In this document: positions 6,548 through 13,241 of the stretch, in pieces
How the letters are laid out: each line of letters begins with the position of its first letter
Position numbering within the stretch: position 1 is the first letter of the stretch
Assembly: GCA_964390565.1 (NCBI GenBank)
Contig: CAYMII010000045.1
Location: 1 to 26,776, forward strand
Length of the DNA stretch: 26,776 nt
Source of the DNA: UBA8529 sp964390565
GTDB lineage: Bacteria > Bacteroidota > Bacteroidia > Bacteroidales > Tenuifilaceae
Reading direction: 5' to 3'
Made by a program: the position numbers and the translations under genes
The notes under the pieces: generated by a model
Told to the model about the DNA's origin: nothing
The model's database searches: none
The model's input: only the letters and a program-made list of their open reading frames with translations

Positions 6548-7555
6548 ATGAAAGCATTAAAGATGATACTTTATGTTGTGGTTGGGATTATCACAGCATT
6601 ATTGGTTTTCGCCGTTTTCCTTCCCGATAAGAAGGTGTTTACAAATTCAATTGTTATTAACTCTTACCCACGACCAATTTATGGTATGGTTAATAGTGCG
6701 AAGAATTGGGAGAAATGGTCACCCTTTCAGGAAGCAGACACTGCTATGGTAAACAATTACTCAGGTCCAGATTTTGGAGTGGGAGCAGCTAATAACTGGA
6801 TAAGCGAAAAGAATGGTATTGGTTCAATCAAGATTATTGAAAGTATTTTCGAAAAAAAGGTTGTTTACGACCTAAGCATGATGGAAGGTTCAACCGATTC
6901 AACCCTCTTTATACTTGAACGTGTGCCCGAAGGGACTAAAGTTACATGGGAAACTAGAATCGTAAAAGCGGGATATCCTGTTGGTCGATTAATGTGGGTG
7001 GTATTTGGAAGCATGATGCATAAGACATTCGATAAAGGTCTAGAAAATCTTAAAAAGGTAGTTGAATCGCTTCCTGCAGATTGTAAAGTTGGTGATGTTA
7101 TAGAAATTGAAGAGCCAGCTAAAATCTATCTAACCATTACTGATACGCTGACAACTGAATCAATTACAAGTTTCTTTGGTTCTGCTTATGGTAAACTTTT
7201 TTCATTCATTAATAGTTCTCGTGGTTTAAAGGTTGATGGAATTCCTGCTGCGTTTTATAATGGCGATCCCTCAAATCCTGTTTGGATTGTTGATGCTGCA
7301 ATACCCGTTAACGCTGAACCAAAAAAACTAACTGATGGAATAGGTTTACTTAAAATTCCTCCTCAGAAATGGGTATCCGTTGTACATCTAGGAGATTATA
7401 GTACAACAAGTGATTCGTACTATAAGTTGGAAGATTATATCAATTCAAAAGGACTTCAAATTATTGGAAGTCCACGTGAAGAGTATATTAACGATCCTGA
7501 AACGGTTAAAGATCCGATGAAGGTTGAAACAAGGATTAGCTTCCCAGTTAAATAA
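6548..7555 (+). CDS. Membrane-anchored SRPBCC plus GyrI-like ligand-binding protein
   Basis: The 335-residue protein has one N-terminal membrane segment (residues 5-25, MILYVVVGIITALLVFAVFL). A SRPBCC/polyketide-cyclase-like domain follows (about 30-175), with the recurring KNWEKWSPFQEAD and GSIKIIES blocks. The C-terminal half (about 185-335) resembles a GyrI/AraC effector-binding domain, with KWVSVVHLGDY and a REEYINDPETVKDP segment close to the C-terminal strand. Both folds bind hydrophobic or amphipathic small molecules and are often joined in Bacteroidota. No enzymatic residues can be assigned. Its short distance to the exported hydrolase suggests work on a shared envelope-associated small molecule, but this is inference. 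Confidence 0.82.
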   Translation: MKALKMILYVVVGIITALLVFAVFLPDKKVFTNSIVINSYPRPIYGMVNSAKNWEKWSPFQEADTAMVNNYSGPDFGVGAANNWISEKNGIGSIKIIESIFEKKVVYDLSMMEGSTDSTLFILERVPEGTKVTWETRIVKAGYPVGRLMWVVFGSMMHKTFDKGLENLKKVVESLPADCKVGDVIEIEEPAKIYLTITDTLTTESITSFFGSAYGKLFSFINSSRGLKVDGIPAAFYNGDPSNPVWIVDAAIPVNAEPKKLTDGIGLLKIPPQKWVSVVHLGDYSTTSDSYYKLEDYINSKGLQIIGSPREEYINDPETVKDPMKVETRISFPVK

Positions 7556-7587
7556 AACAAATTCTATTTCTTCTTTCGTCACCCATC

Positions 7588-7823
7588 ACCACGGAGACAC
7601 AGAGTTCACAGAGTTTTGTTTCTTTGACCACAGAATAATGTCTTTAATTAGTTCTTTATTATATTAAGTCCATTATATTTTTACAAGGCTCTGTCAGGGT
7701 CTTAAACCCCTGACAGAGTTATCAATGAATAAAATATGTAATTTATTAATGGAGTCTAGGTATAAAAAAATAATCTAACCTATTGTTCTCATCTTTTCTC
7801 AGTGCCCTCTGTGCCTCCGTGGT
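7588..7823. repeat. Paired 26-nt inverted repeat at a convergent junction
   Basis: The left arm at 7588-7613 begins ACCACGGAGACACAGAG and ends CACAGAG. The right arm at 7798-7823 is its near reverse complement, ending CTCTGTGCCTCCGTGGT. About 184 bp of AT-rich sequence lies between them, including the hairpin at 7689-7718. The element fills the gap between the SRPBCC gene and the B12-type radical SAM gene, which converge. The same repeat recurs at 15268-15507. Confidence 0.75.
7689..7718. repeat. Perfect 11-bp hairpin within the repeat interior
   Basis: CTCTGTCAGGG at 7689-7699 pairs perfectly with CCCTGACAGAG at 7708-7718 around an 8-nt loop (TCTTAAAC). It could be a terminator for either convergent gene or a REP-like palindrome. 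No long T-tract follows it on either strand, which favours a repeat. Confidence 0.6.
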
Positions 7824-7852
7824 TTTTGTTCATTTTGATTACTACCGAATTG

Positions 7853-9769
7853 TTACCTTCTTTTAACCCCAATTGTTTTTGAGATATAATTTGGAGGGAT
7901 AGTTGGAGGTGGCACTTTAAAATCGAACCATTCCGAAACGTGCTCATCGATTCCAATTCCATGCATAAAGTTATAGATTGATTTTTCGAGACCCTTACCG
8001 ACTTTCGCCAAATCGTAACTCAAATCAGTTTCGTAAGCAACTTCATTATTTGCAAAAGAGTTGGGTTTCATGGAAACCCTTTTTACTCCATAATTCTGAG
8101 GTGATTTTCCTGATGGACTATGACAGGTCATTGCATATCGATGCCAAAAGCCCGATTGTACAAGGCCATTTTGGAAAAGCTGTCGAACAATCTCCAGAGA
8201 ATCAATAGTCTCCTGTAAGGTTTGGGTTGGAAATCCATACATTAAATAGGTATGAACCATAATTCCAGCATCCTGCATATTTTTACAGCTGATTGCAGCC
8301 TGTTCAACGGTTACCCCTTTATTCATTAGCGCCAAAAGTCTATTTGATGCAACTTCCAAGCCTCCTGTCAAGGCTATGCAGCCTGATTTTGCAATTAACT
8401 GGCAAAGTTCGCGAGTAAAGTTTTTCTCAAATCGGATATTGGTCCACCAAGTAACTGTAATCCCTCGTTTTATAATCTCTTCAGATAGTTTTCTCAGCAA
8501 TGCAGGCGGTGCAGCCTCATCAACAAAATGAAATCCAGTGCTTCCTGTTTGTTTGATGATTTGCTCCATACCATCGACTAGATTTGATGCATCAAATGCA
8601 TGAAAATCTGAAATATAGGGTAACGTTGTATCGCAAAATGCGCATTTTGCCCAATAGCAACCTCTTGCCAATTGCATCTTGTTCCAGAAACCATTGCTCC
8701 ATAGGCTATGCGTTGGATTTGGAAGCTCCATCAACGAAAGATACTTATCAACCTCAATCCCTTCGTAATCGGGCGTAGGTATATTACTATAGCCTAAAGG
8801 TTTGTTTGAAGTACCAAAGAATTTAACCTCACCATCAAACAAAATCATAGTATTGACTAGCGGTGTTCGCTTATCGCGCTCATATTGAGCGATGCTCAAC
8901 AAAGGCAGTTCACCATCATCAAAAGCTATATAATCAGTATATTTAAAGATATTAGTATCGCAAAGCGTTCTTAACTCAGTGTTGATATACCCGCCACCAA
9001 GAACAATCTTTATATCTGGGAAATTTTCTCGAAGATATTTACCACACCTAAGCGCTGCATATAAATTTCCAGGGAATGGCACTGTAAAACCAACAATTTT
9101 AGGATTGTACAGCTTAACTTTTTCGGCAAAAAGCGAAAGCATCAACTCATCCAAAAGATTGGGTGCTTTATTGAGTTCAGCCTCAATTGGTGCAAAGGTT
9201 GGCAATGAAAGCGAAAGGCTTTCGGCATATTTTGTCACCCCAAAGTGTGGGCAAATATTTTCGCGAATAAAATCGGCTATATCAAGAATATAAAGGGTTG
9301 ATAAGTGGCGAGCCATATCGGTTTTGCCCATGGAGCCAAACCACCAATCCAACTCATCAATCTGACTAAAACGTGGCCCTTCGGGTAAAAAATTGCGAGT
9401 GCAAATACGTTGCGATAAAGTACTATCCTTCGAGCGAATAAAATTCTTAACCGGCTCAACTAAATCGATATACCTTTGTCCATCTCTCAAAAAAGACTTT
9501 GCTGTTCCTTTAGAAAAACCATTTTTGTTTACAAAATCAATTGTCTCTGCAAGAAACTTTTTCGAAAGTATAGCATCTATAAGATCTGTACTTAAATCAA
9601 ACTGCTTTGCCTCTATCCTATTCTTCTTCAAAAATGCTAAAAGCTGCATCGATGCGGGGTAAGGCGCATTTAGCTGCGTTAAAGGAGGCGTAATTAGAAG
9701 TACTTCGGTATTCAATTTTATGCTTTTGATTAAAGCAAAGGTATTGATTTTATTGAGGAGATAGTTCAT
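7853..9769 (-). CDS. B12-binding-type radical SAM protein, function unknown
   Basis: The 638-residue protein follows the cobalamin-dependent radical SAM plan. An N-terminal Rossmann-like region starts LLITPPLTQLNAPYPASMQLL and continues at about 215-295 (PKIVGFTVPFPGNLYAAL, IVLGGGYINTE, DDGELPLL). No DxHxxG cobalamin ligand motif is visible, so B12 might bind without a His ligand or not at all. The barrel starts near 364 with C371-x4-C376-x2-C379 (RGCYWAKCAFCD), a spacing shared with a subgroup of RiPP-type and related enzymes. It continues with FHFVDEAAPPALL, GGLEVASNRLL and YLMYGFPTQT. An insert of about 150 residues (60-215) separates the two parts of the B12-like fold. No substrate can be assigned. 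It stands alone, with no peptide gene recognised beside it. Confidence 0.85.
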   Translation of the reverse strand: MNYLLNKINTFALIKSIKLNTEVLLITPPLTQLNAPYPASMQLLAFLKKNRIEAKQFDLSTDLIDAILSKKFLAETIDFVNKNGFSKGTAKSFLRDGQRYIDLVEPVKNFIRSKDSTLSQRICTRNFLPEGPRFSQIDELDWWFGSMGKTDMARHLSTLYILDIADFIRENICPHFGVTKYAESLSLSLPTFAPIEAELNKAPNLLDELMLSLFAEKVKLYNPKIVGFTVPFPGNLYAALRCGKYLRENFPDIKIVLGGGYINTELRTLCDTNIFKYTDYIAFDDGELPLLSIAQYERDKRTPLVNTMILFDGEVKFFGTSNKPLGYSNIPTPDYEGIEVDKYLSLMELPNPTHSLWSNGFWNKMQLARGCYWAKCAFCDTTLPYISDFHAFDASNLVDGMEQIIKQTGSTGFHFVDEAAPPALLRKLSEEIIKRGITVTWWTNIRFEKNFTRELCQLIAKSGCIALTGGLEVASNRLLALMNKGVTVEQAAISCKNMQDAGIMVHTYLMYGFPTQTLQETIDSLEIVRQLFQNGLVQSGFWHRYAMTCHSPSGKSPQNYGVKRVSMKPNSFANNEVAYETDLSYDLAKVGKGLEKSIYNFMHGIGIDEHVSEWFDFKVPPPTIPPNYISKTIGVKRR

Positions 9770-9828
9770 CCATAAGGATAAATCTGTCGTCTTATGTCTG
9801 TTGTCTGAAATCTGCTTTGGGAAAAAAT

Positions 9829-9914
9829 AGGTTGTCCGGGAATGCTGTCGGGGACTTGGGACTGTGTGGTGGATTCGATGCTTTAGTGACAGTATATCAT
9901 TTTCCGGACAACCT
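9829..9914 (-). repeat. 86-bp inverted-repeat element (terminator hairpin, small RNA or MITE-like)
   Basis: Perfect 11-bp termini, AGGTTGTCCGG at 9829-9839 and CCGGACAACCT at 9904-9914, enclose a second helix pairing TGCTGTC (9843-9849) with GACAGTA (9888-9894), with one G-U pair. On the minus strand the structure is followed by ATTTTTTCCC, so it could end a transcript. The imperfectly matching ends also resemble the terminal repeats of a small non-autonomous mobile element, though no clear target-site duplication is visible. Confidence 0.55.
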
Positions 9915-9917
9915 GAA

Positions 9918-9934
9918 CTGCTGAATTTCAGCAG
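9918..9934. repeat. Short perfect hairpin next to the 86-bp element
   Basis: CTGCTGA (9918-9924) pairs with TCAGCAG (9928-9934) around a 3-nt loop, 3 nt from the end of the larger hairpin. Together they suggest a structured transcript on the minus strand. Confidence 0.5.
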
Positions 9935-10195
9935 AATATATTTGAAGATTCGTGTTTGGGGGAGAATCTTACGATTTAGTATATAGAGAAAAGTTTGCCA
10001 AAATTTAAGATAGATCCAAAAACAGATACATCAATCTATATATCAATGAATTAAAAATCTTCCACAAATTAAAACAAAGTTAATAATCCCAGTTTTTGGA
10101 TAATTTATTCCACACTTTGGGGAATAGAAATCATAACAATGGGGAATTGGTTATCGTTTATGAATAGTCAAATGACAAGTAACTTGTAACTTTTC

Positions 10196-10909
10196 TTATC
10201 TCGCCAAATAATCAACAACTCTCAAAACCTCTCGGCTTAATGCAACCGAAGCAGAATGGAGATTCTCTATAAACTCCTCCTCTGTCGGGGTTGAGTTATC
10301 GACTAAATCGGTAATGGATTTAATGGCAAAGAATGGAATTTTATACAAATCGGCGACCCAAGCAATTGAAGCAGCCTCCATCTCCTTCACAACTCCTCCA
10401 TAGGATTTAATCAGCTCTAAATCCTTATCGGTGTAATCCAGAGAACTGCCAGTAGATACAACACCCGTTCGCAATCCCAATGAATTTGCAATTTCGCGGG
10501 TATCATGGCAATAGTAAGAACCAATGCCGTAGGCATCAAAACCGGGCAAAGGAATTCGCCTATCGTGGTAGCAAATCATGGGGTAACTTAAGTACACATC
10601 GCCAATGCTTGCGCCAGCAGCAATAAAGCCACCAGCAGTTCCGGGGTTGATAATCAAATCGGGTTGAAGTTGGCTAATGGCGGTGGCTGTATTAAGAATT
10701 GCTGCCTGTGGGCCAATATGATCAACGTTAAACCTATCGCATTTGCCGCTGGTAATCAAATCAATCTTAATCCCTTTATATACTCCCTCATAAAACTGCA
10801 TGGGAAGCGGTGCAAGCAATTGCCCTTTATGGGCAAGAGTAAACTCTTGAACGATTGGCCTAGCCTCATCCTCCATGGCCATTATCAGCGCGATACGTTT
10901 AAATTTCAT
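10196..10909 (-). CDS. Plant-type 5'-methylthioadenosine (S-adenosylhomocysteine) nucleosidase
   Basis: The enzyme removes adenine from methylthioadenosine, and in many homologues from S-adenosylhomocysteine and 5'-deoxyadenosine. I chose the ATG at 10909 (237 residues, MKFKRIALIMAMEDEA). The in-frame start at 10981 would add a Phe-rich tail foreign to the family. Visible landmarks are E13 in AMEDEA, LQPDLIINPGTAGGF (81-95), GASIGDVYL, YHDRRIPLPGFDAYGIG (114-130), M177-E178 in KEMEAAS and D201 in SITDLVD. The HDRRIP block and the wording around it resemble plant MTN enzymes more than E. coli MtnN. Futalosine hydrolase is in the same superfamily but fits less well. It could clear by-products of the radical SAM and methyltransferase enzymes nearby. 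Confidence 0.85.
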   Translation of the reverse strand: MKFKRIALIMAMEDEARPIVQEFTLAHKGQLLAPLPMQFYEGVYKGIKIDLITSGKCDRFNVDHIGPQAAILNTATAISQLQPDLIINPGTAGGFIAAGASIGDVYLSYPMICYHDRRIPLPGFDAYGIGSYYCHDTREIANSLGLRTGVVSTGSSLDYTDKDLELIKSYGGVVKEMEAASIAWVADLYKIPFFAIKSITDLVDNSTPTEEEFIENLHSASVALSREVLRVVDYLAR

Positions 10910-10974
10910 GCCATTTAATTTGATGATGAAAGTACAAAAAGTGAGGTAGAATTTGATAAAAAAACTAAAAAATA

Positions 10975-11006
10975 CTTGCAAAAGAATATTGCATAATTTA
11001 CATTTG
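10975..11006 (+). promoter_or_regulatory. Bacteroidota-type promoter of the LexA-like regulator
   Basis: A CTTG -33 box (10975-10978), 20 nt and a full -7 box TACATTTG (10999-11006) lie just upstream of the regulator. Transcription would begin near 11013, giving a leader of about 40 nt. It sits between divergent genes. Confidence 0.55.
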
Positions 11007-11051
11007 CTTATTATTTAATCATTATTTTGATTACATTAAAATCATTTCACC

Positions 11052-11858
11052 ATGTACTTCCACTCAAACCTAAAGGTTCTGCGAAAACGCAAAGGGTTAA
11101 CTCAGGAGGAATTAGCCGAGCGTTTAAAAATTAAACGACCTACTCTTAATAACTATGAAAACAAGGTATCGCAACCTACACTTGACATTCAGCTATCTGT
11201 TTCGGATTTCTTTGGAGTTTCGGTTGATATGCTCCTTAAGGTTGATTTAAGCAACTTTAGCGAGTTTCAGTTCGAGGAACTCGAAAGGGGTTCAGATATC
11301 TATACAAAAGGTAAAAACCTGAGAGTATTGACATCAACCGTTGGCTCTGATAATGAGGAAAATATCGAATTGGTAACAGCAAAGGTAAAGGCTGGGTACA
11401 TGTCGGGTTATGCTGATCCTGAGTATGTAAGCTCGCTACCTGTTTACCGCTTACCATTTCTTAAAAATGATAGAAAATATCGAACATTTCAGATTAGCGG
11501 TGACTCGATGCTACCAATTCCAGATGGTGCATGGGTAACAGGTGAGTTTATCCAAGATTGGACATCCATAAAAACAGGCGAAGCCTGCATTGTGCTTACC
11601 CGAGAGGATGGTTTAGTTTTTAAGATTATTGAAAATCAACTAATAGAAACAGGTCATTTTGTGCTCTCATCGCTAAATCCAATTTACCATCCATTTGAGG
11701 TTAGAGGCCAGGATATATTTGAGGTGTGGAAATTTGTTCACTACACCACCGACCACCTTCCCGAAGGGAATGTTAGCATCGAGCAGCTGATGATGTCGGT
11801 TCAGAAACTCATTAAAGATGTAGATGAATTAAAGCGAGAGCTTCGAAAGAGAGAATAG
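11052..11858 (+). CDS. XRE-type HTH, S24 peptidase (LexA/CI-like) transcriptional regulator
   Basis: The 268-residue protein joins an N-terminal XRE helix-turn-helix (about 7-62, LRKRKGLTQEELAERLKIKR and TLNNYENKVSQPT) to a C-terminal S24 self-cleaving domain. The catalytic Ser is S152 in SGDSMLPIPDG and the Lys is K191 in GLVFKII, 39 residues apart as in LexA. The likely self-cleavage bond is A114-G115 in KVKAGYMSGY. A final helical segment of about 30 residues ends in charged heptads. Regulators of this kind respond to DNA damage through RecA or act as CI-like repressors. It lies 44 bp before a DNA-repair-type radical SAM gene on the same strand, which suggests a damage-inducible pair. A short repeat, CTGTCAACTA with CAGTCAACTA, lies in that gap. 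Confidence 0.88.
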   Translation: MYFHSNLKVLRKRKGLTQEELAERLKIKRPTLNNYENKVSQPTLDIQLSVSDFFGVSVDMLLKVDLSNFSEFQFEELERGSDIYTKGKNLRVLTSTVGSDNEENIELVTAKVKAGYMSGYADPEYVSSLPVYRLPFLKNDRKYRTFQISGDSMLPIPDGAWVTGEFIQDWTSIKTGEACIVLTREDGLVFKIIENQLIETGHFVLSSLNPIYHPFEVRGQDIFEVWKFVHYTTDHLPEGNVSIEQLMMSVQKLIKDVDELKRELRKRE

Positions 11859-11902
11859 TTGATTATTCTGTCAACTATCATCAGTGAACAGTCAACTAAC
11901 CC

Positions 11903-13153
11903 ATGGAAACGCTAGAGAAACTCAAAATCCTTTCGGCTGCTGCAAAGTACGATGTTTCGTGCTCATCGAGCGGAAGCAATCGGAAGAATACGCCCGGAGG
12001 GCTAGGCAATGCAGCGTATGCTGGCATCTGCCATAGCTTTGCTGATGATGGGCGATGCATTTCTCTACTAAAAATCCTATTTACCAATCACTGCATTTAC
12101 GATTGCGCCTACTGCGCAAATCGCAGGAGCAACGATATTCCCCGTGCGACCTTCAATGTTGATGAGGTGGTTGATTTGACTATCAACTTTTACCGACGAA
12201 ACTATATCGAAGGGTTATTCCTCAGCTCTGGAGTGGTTAAAAGCCCTGATTATACCATGGAGCGACTTGCTCGCATTGCTCGAGATTTAAGATTAGTGCA
12301 CAAGTTTAACGGGTATATTCACTTAAAGAGCATACCGGGAGCTAGTCCTGAGTTGATAAAGGCTGCAGGCCTTTATGCCGATAGGTTAAGCGTTAATATT
12401 GAAATACCATCGGAGCAAAATCTTAAGATGCTTGCACCAGATAAAAACTATTCAAGCATTCTCGACCCAATGAGCTACATCCGCAATGAGATTGCGGTAA
12501 ACAAAGAGGAACGAAGGAAGTATAGCAAAGCGCCAATCTTTACCCCTGCAGGTCAAAGCACTCAACTGATAATTGGTGCAACACCTGATACTGATAGTCA
12601 GATAATGCATCTGTCTTCATCACTTTACTCGGAGAATAAACTGAAAAGGGTTTACTACTCTGCTTACAACCCTACAAATGAATATGATAAGCGCTTACCA
12701 GCGCTAACAACGCCACCACTTCGCAGAGAACATCGGCTTTACCAAGCCGATTGGCTACTTCGATTCTATCAATTTAAGGTTGATGAAATTGTAAATGATA
12801 ATCACCCAAACCTCGACCTAGAACTAGATCCAAAGCTAGGTTATGCATTACGAAACCCACATCTATTTCCAGTTGATATCAATCGTGCCGATTTACATAT
12901 GATTTTGAGGGTACCAGGCATTGGCCCAAAATCGGCTAACTTAATCCTTTCCGCCAGGAGGTTTAGCAAATTAAACTCTCTACACCTACAGAAAATGGGG
13001 GTTGTAATGAAGCGTGCTCGCTATTTTATAACATGCAATGAGCTTGTTAGTTCTACTATTCAAGAAATAACTCCGCTCAGACTTAGAACACAACTTATGC
13101 AAACCGAAAGGAGCAAACAACTTTCGGATGCCATGCAGCTTACGCTTTTTTAA
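11903..13153 (+). CDS. Putative DNA modification/repair radical SAM protein (rSAM_link_UDG type)
   Basis: The 416-residue enzyme has the radical SAM motif C64-x3-C68-x2-C71 (HCIYDCAYC), followed by FLSSGVVKSPDYTMERL and GYIHLKSIPGAS. It ends in a helix-hairpin-helix DNA-binding motif (LRVPGIGPKSANLI). An early Cys pair, GICHSF and GRCISL, is also typical. These features match the family annotated as a putative DNA modification/repair radical SAM protein, distantly related to spore photoproduct lyase. Its activity has not been established. The family is normally next to a uracil-DNA-glycosylase-like partner; here the next gene, 89 bp on, is an unrelated antiporter. The length is normal and no frameshift is visible. 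Confidence 0.9.
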   Translation: METLEKLKILSAAAKYDVSCSSSGSNRKNTPGGLGNAAYAGICHSFADDGRCISLLKILFTNHCIYDCAYCANRRSNDIPRATFNVDEVVDLTINFYRRNYIEGLFLSSGVVKSPDYTMERLARIARDLRLVHKFNGYIHLKSIPGASPELIKAAGLYADRLSVNIEIPSEQNLKMLAPDKNYSSILDPMSYIRNEIAVNKEERRKYSKAPIFTPAGQSTQLIIGATPDTDSQIMHLSSSLYSENKLKRVYYSAYNPTNEYDKRLPALTTPPLRREHRLYQADWLLRFYQFKVDEIVNDNHPNLDLELDPKLGYALRNPHLFPVDINRADLHMILRVPGIGPKSANLILSARRFSKLNSLHLQKMGVVMKRARYFITCNELVSSTIQEITPLRLRTQLMQTERSKQLSDAMQLTLF

Positions 13154-13241
13154 GGTCCTTTTTCAAATAAGCCCTTCCATTTAGTCAATTATTGATTCGA
13201 ATTTTCTTATTTTTAGGATTCAATTGGTTACTGGAGTCGTT

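Larger units (their letters stand above)
9770..10195. other. 426-bp spacer with nested hairpins, possible leader or small RNA
   Basis: No protein gene is convincing here. The spacer contains, in minus-strand order, a candidate -7 box TAACTTTG (10075-10082), a short hairpin near 9943-9968 built on AAGATTC/GAATCTT, a CTGCTGA/TCAGCAG hairpin at 9918-9934 and the 86-bp inverted-repeat element at 9829-9914. A transcript from 10075 would run about 300 nt before the radical SAM start codon. Confidence 0.45.

Noticed and set aside
9829..9914. 6S RNA homologue
   Set aside because: A long hairpin with an internal opening is present, but I cannot recognise conserved 6S bases or a central bubble with confidence.
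10910..10981. Extended N-terminus of the methylthioadenosine nucleosidase
   Set aside because: The extra 24 residues are Phe-rich, unlike the family, and the ATG at 10909 begins exactly at the conserved MKFKRIALIMAM strand.
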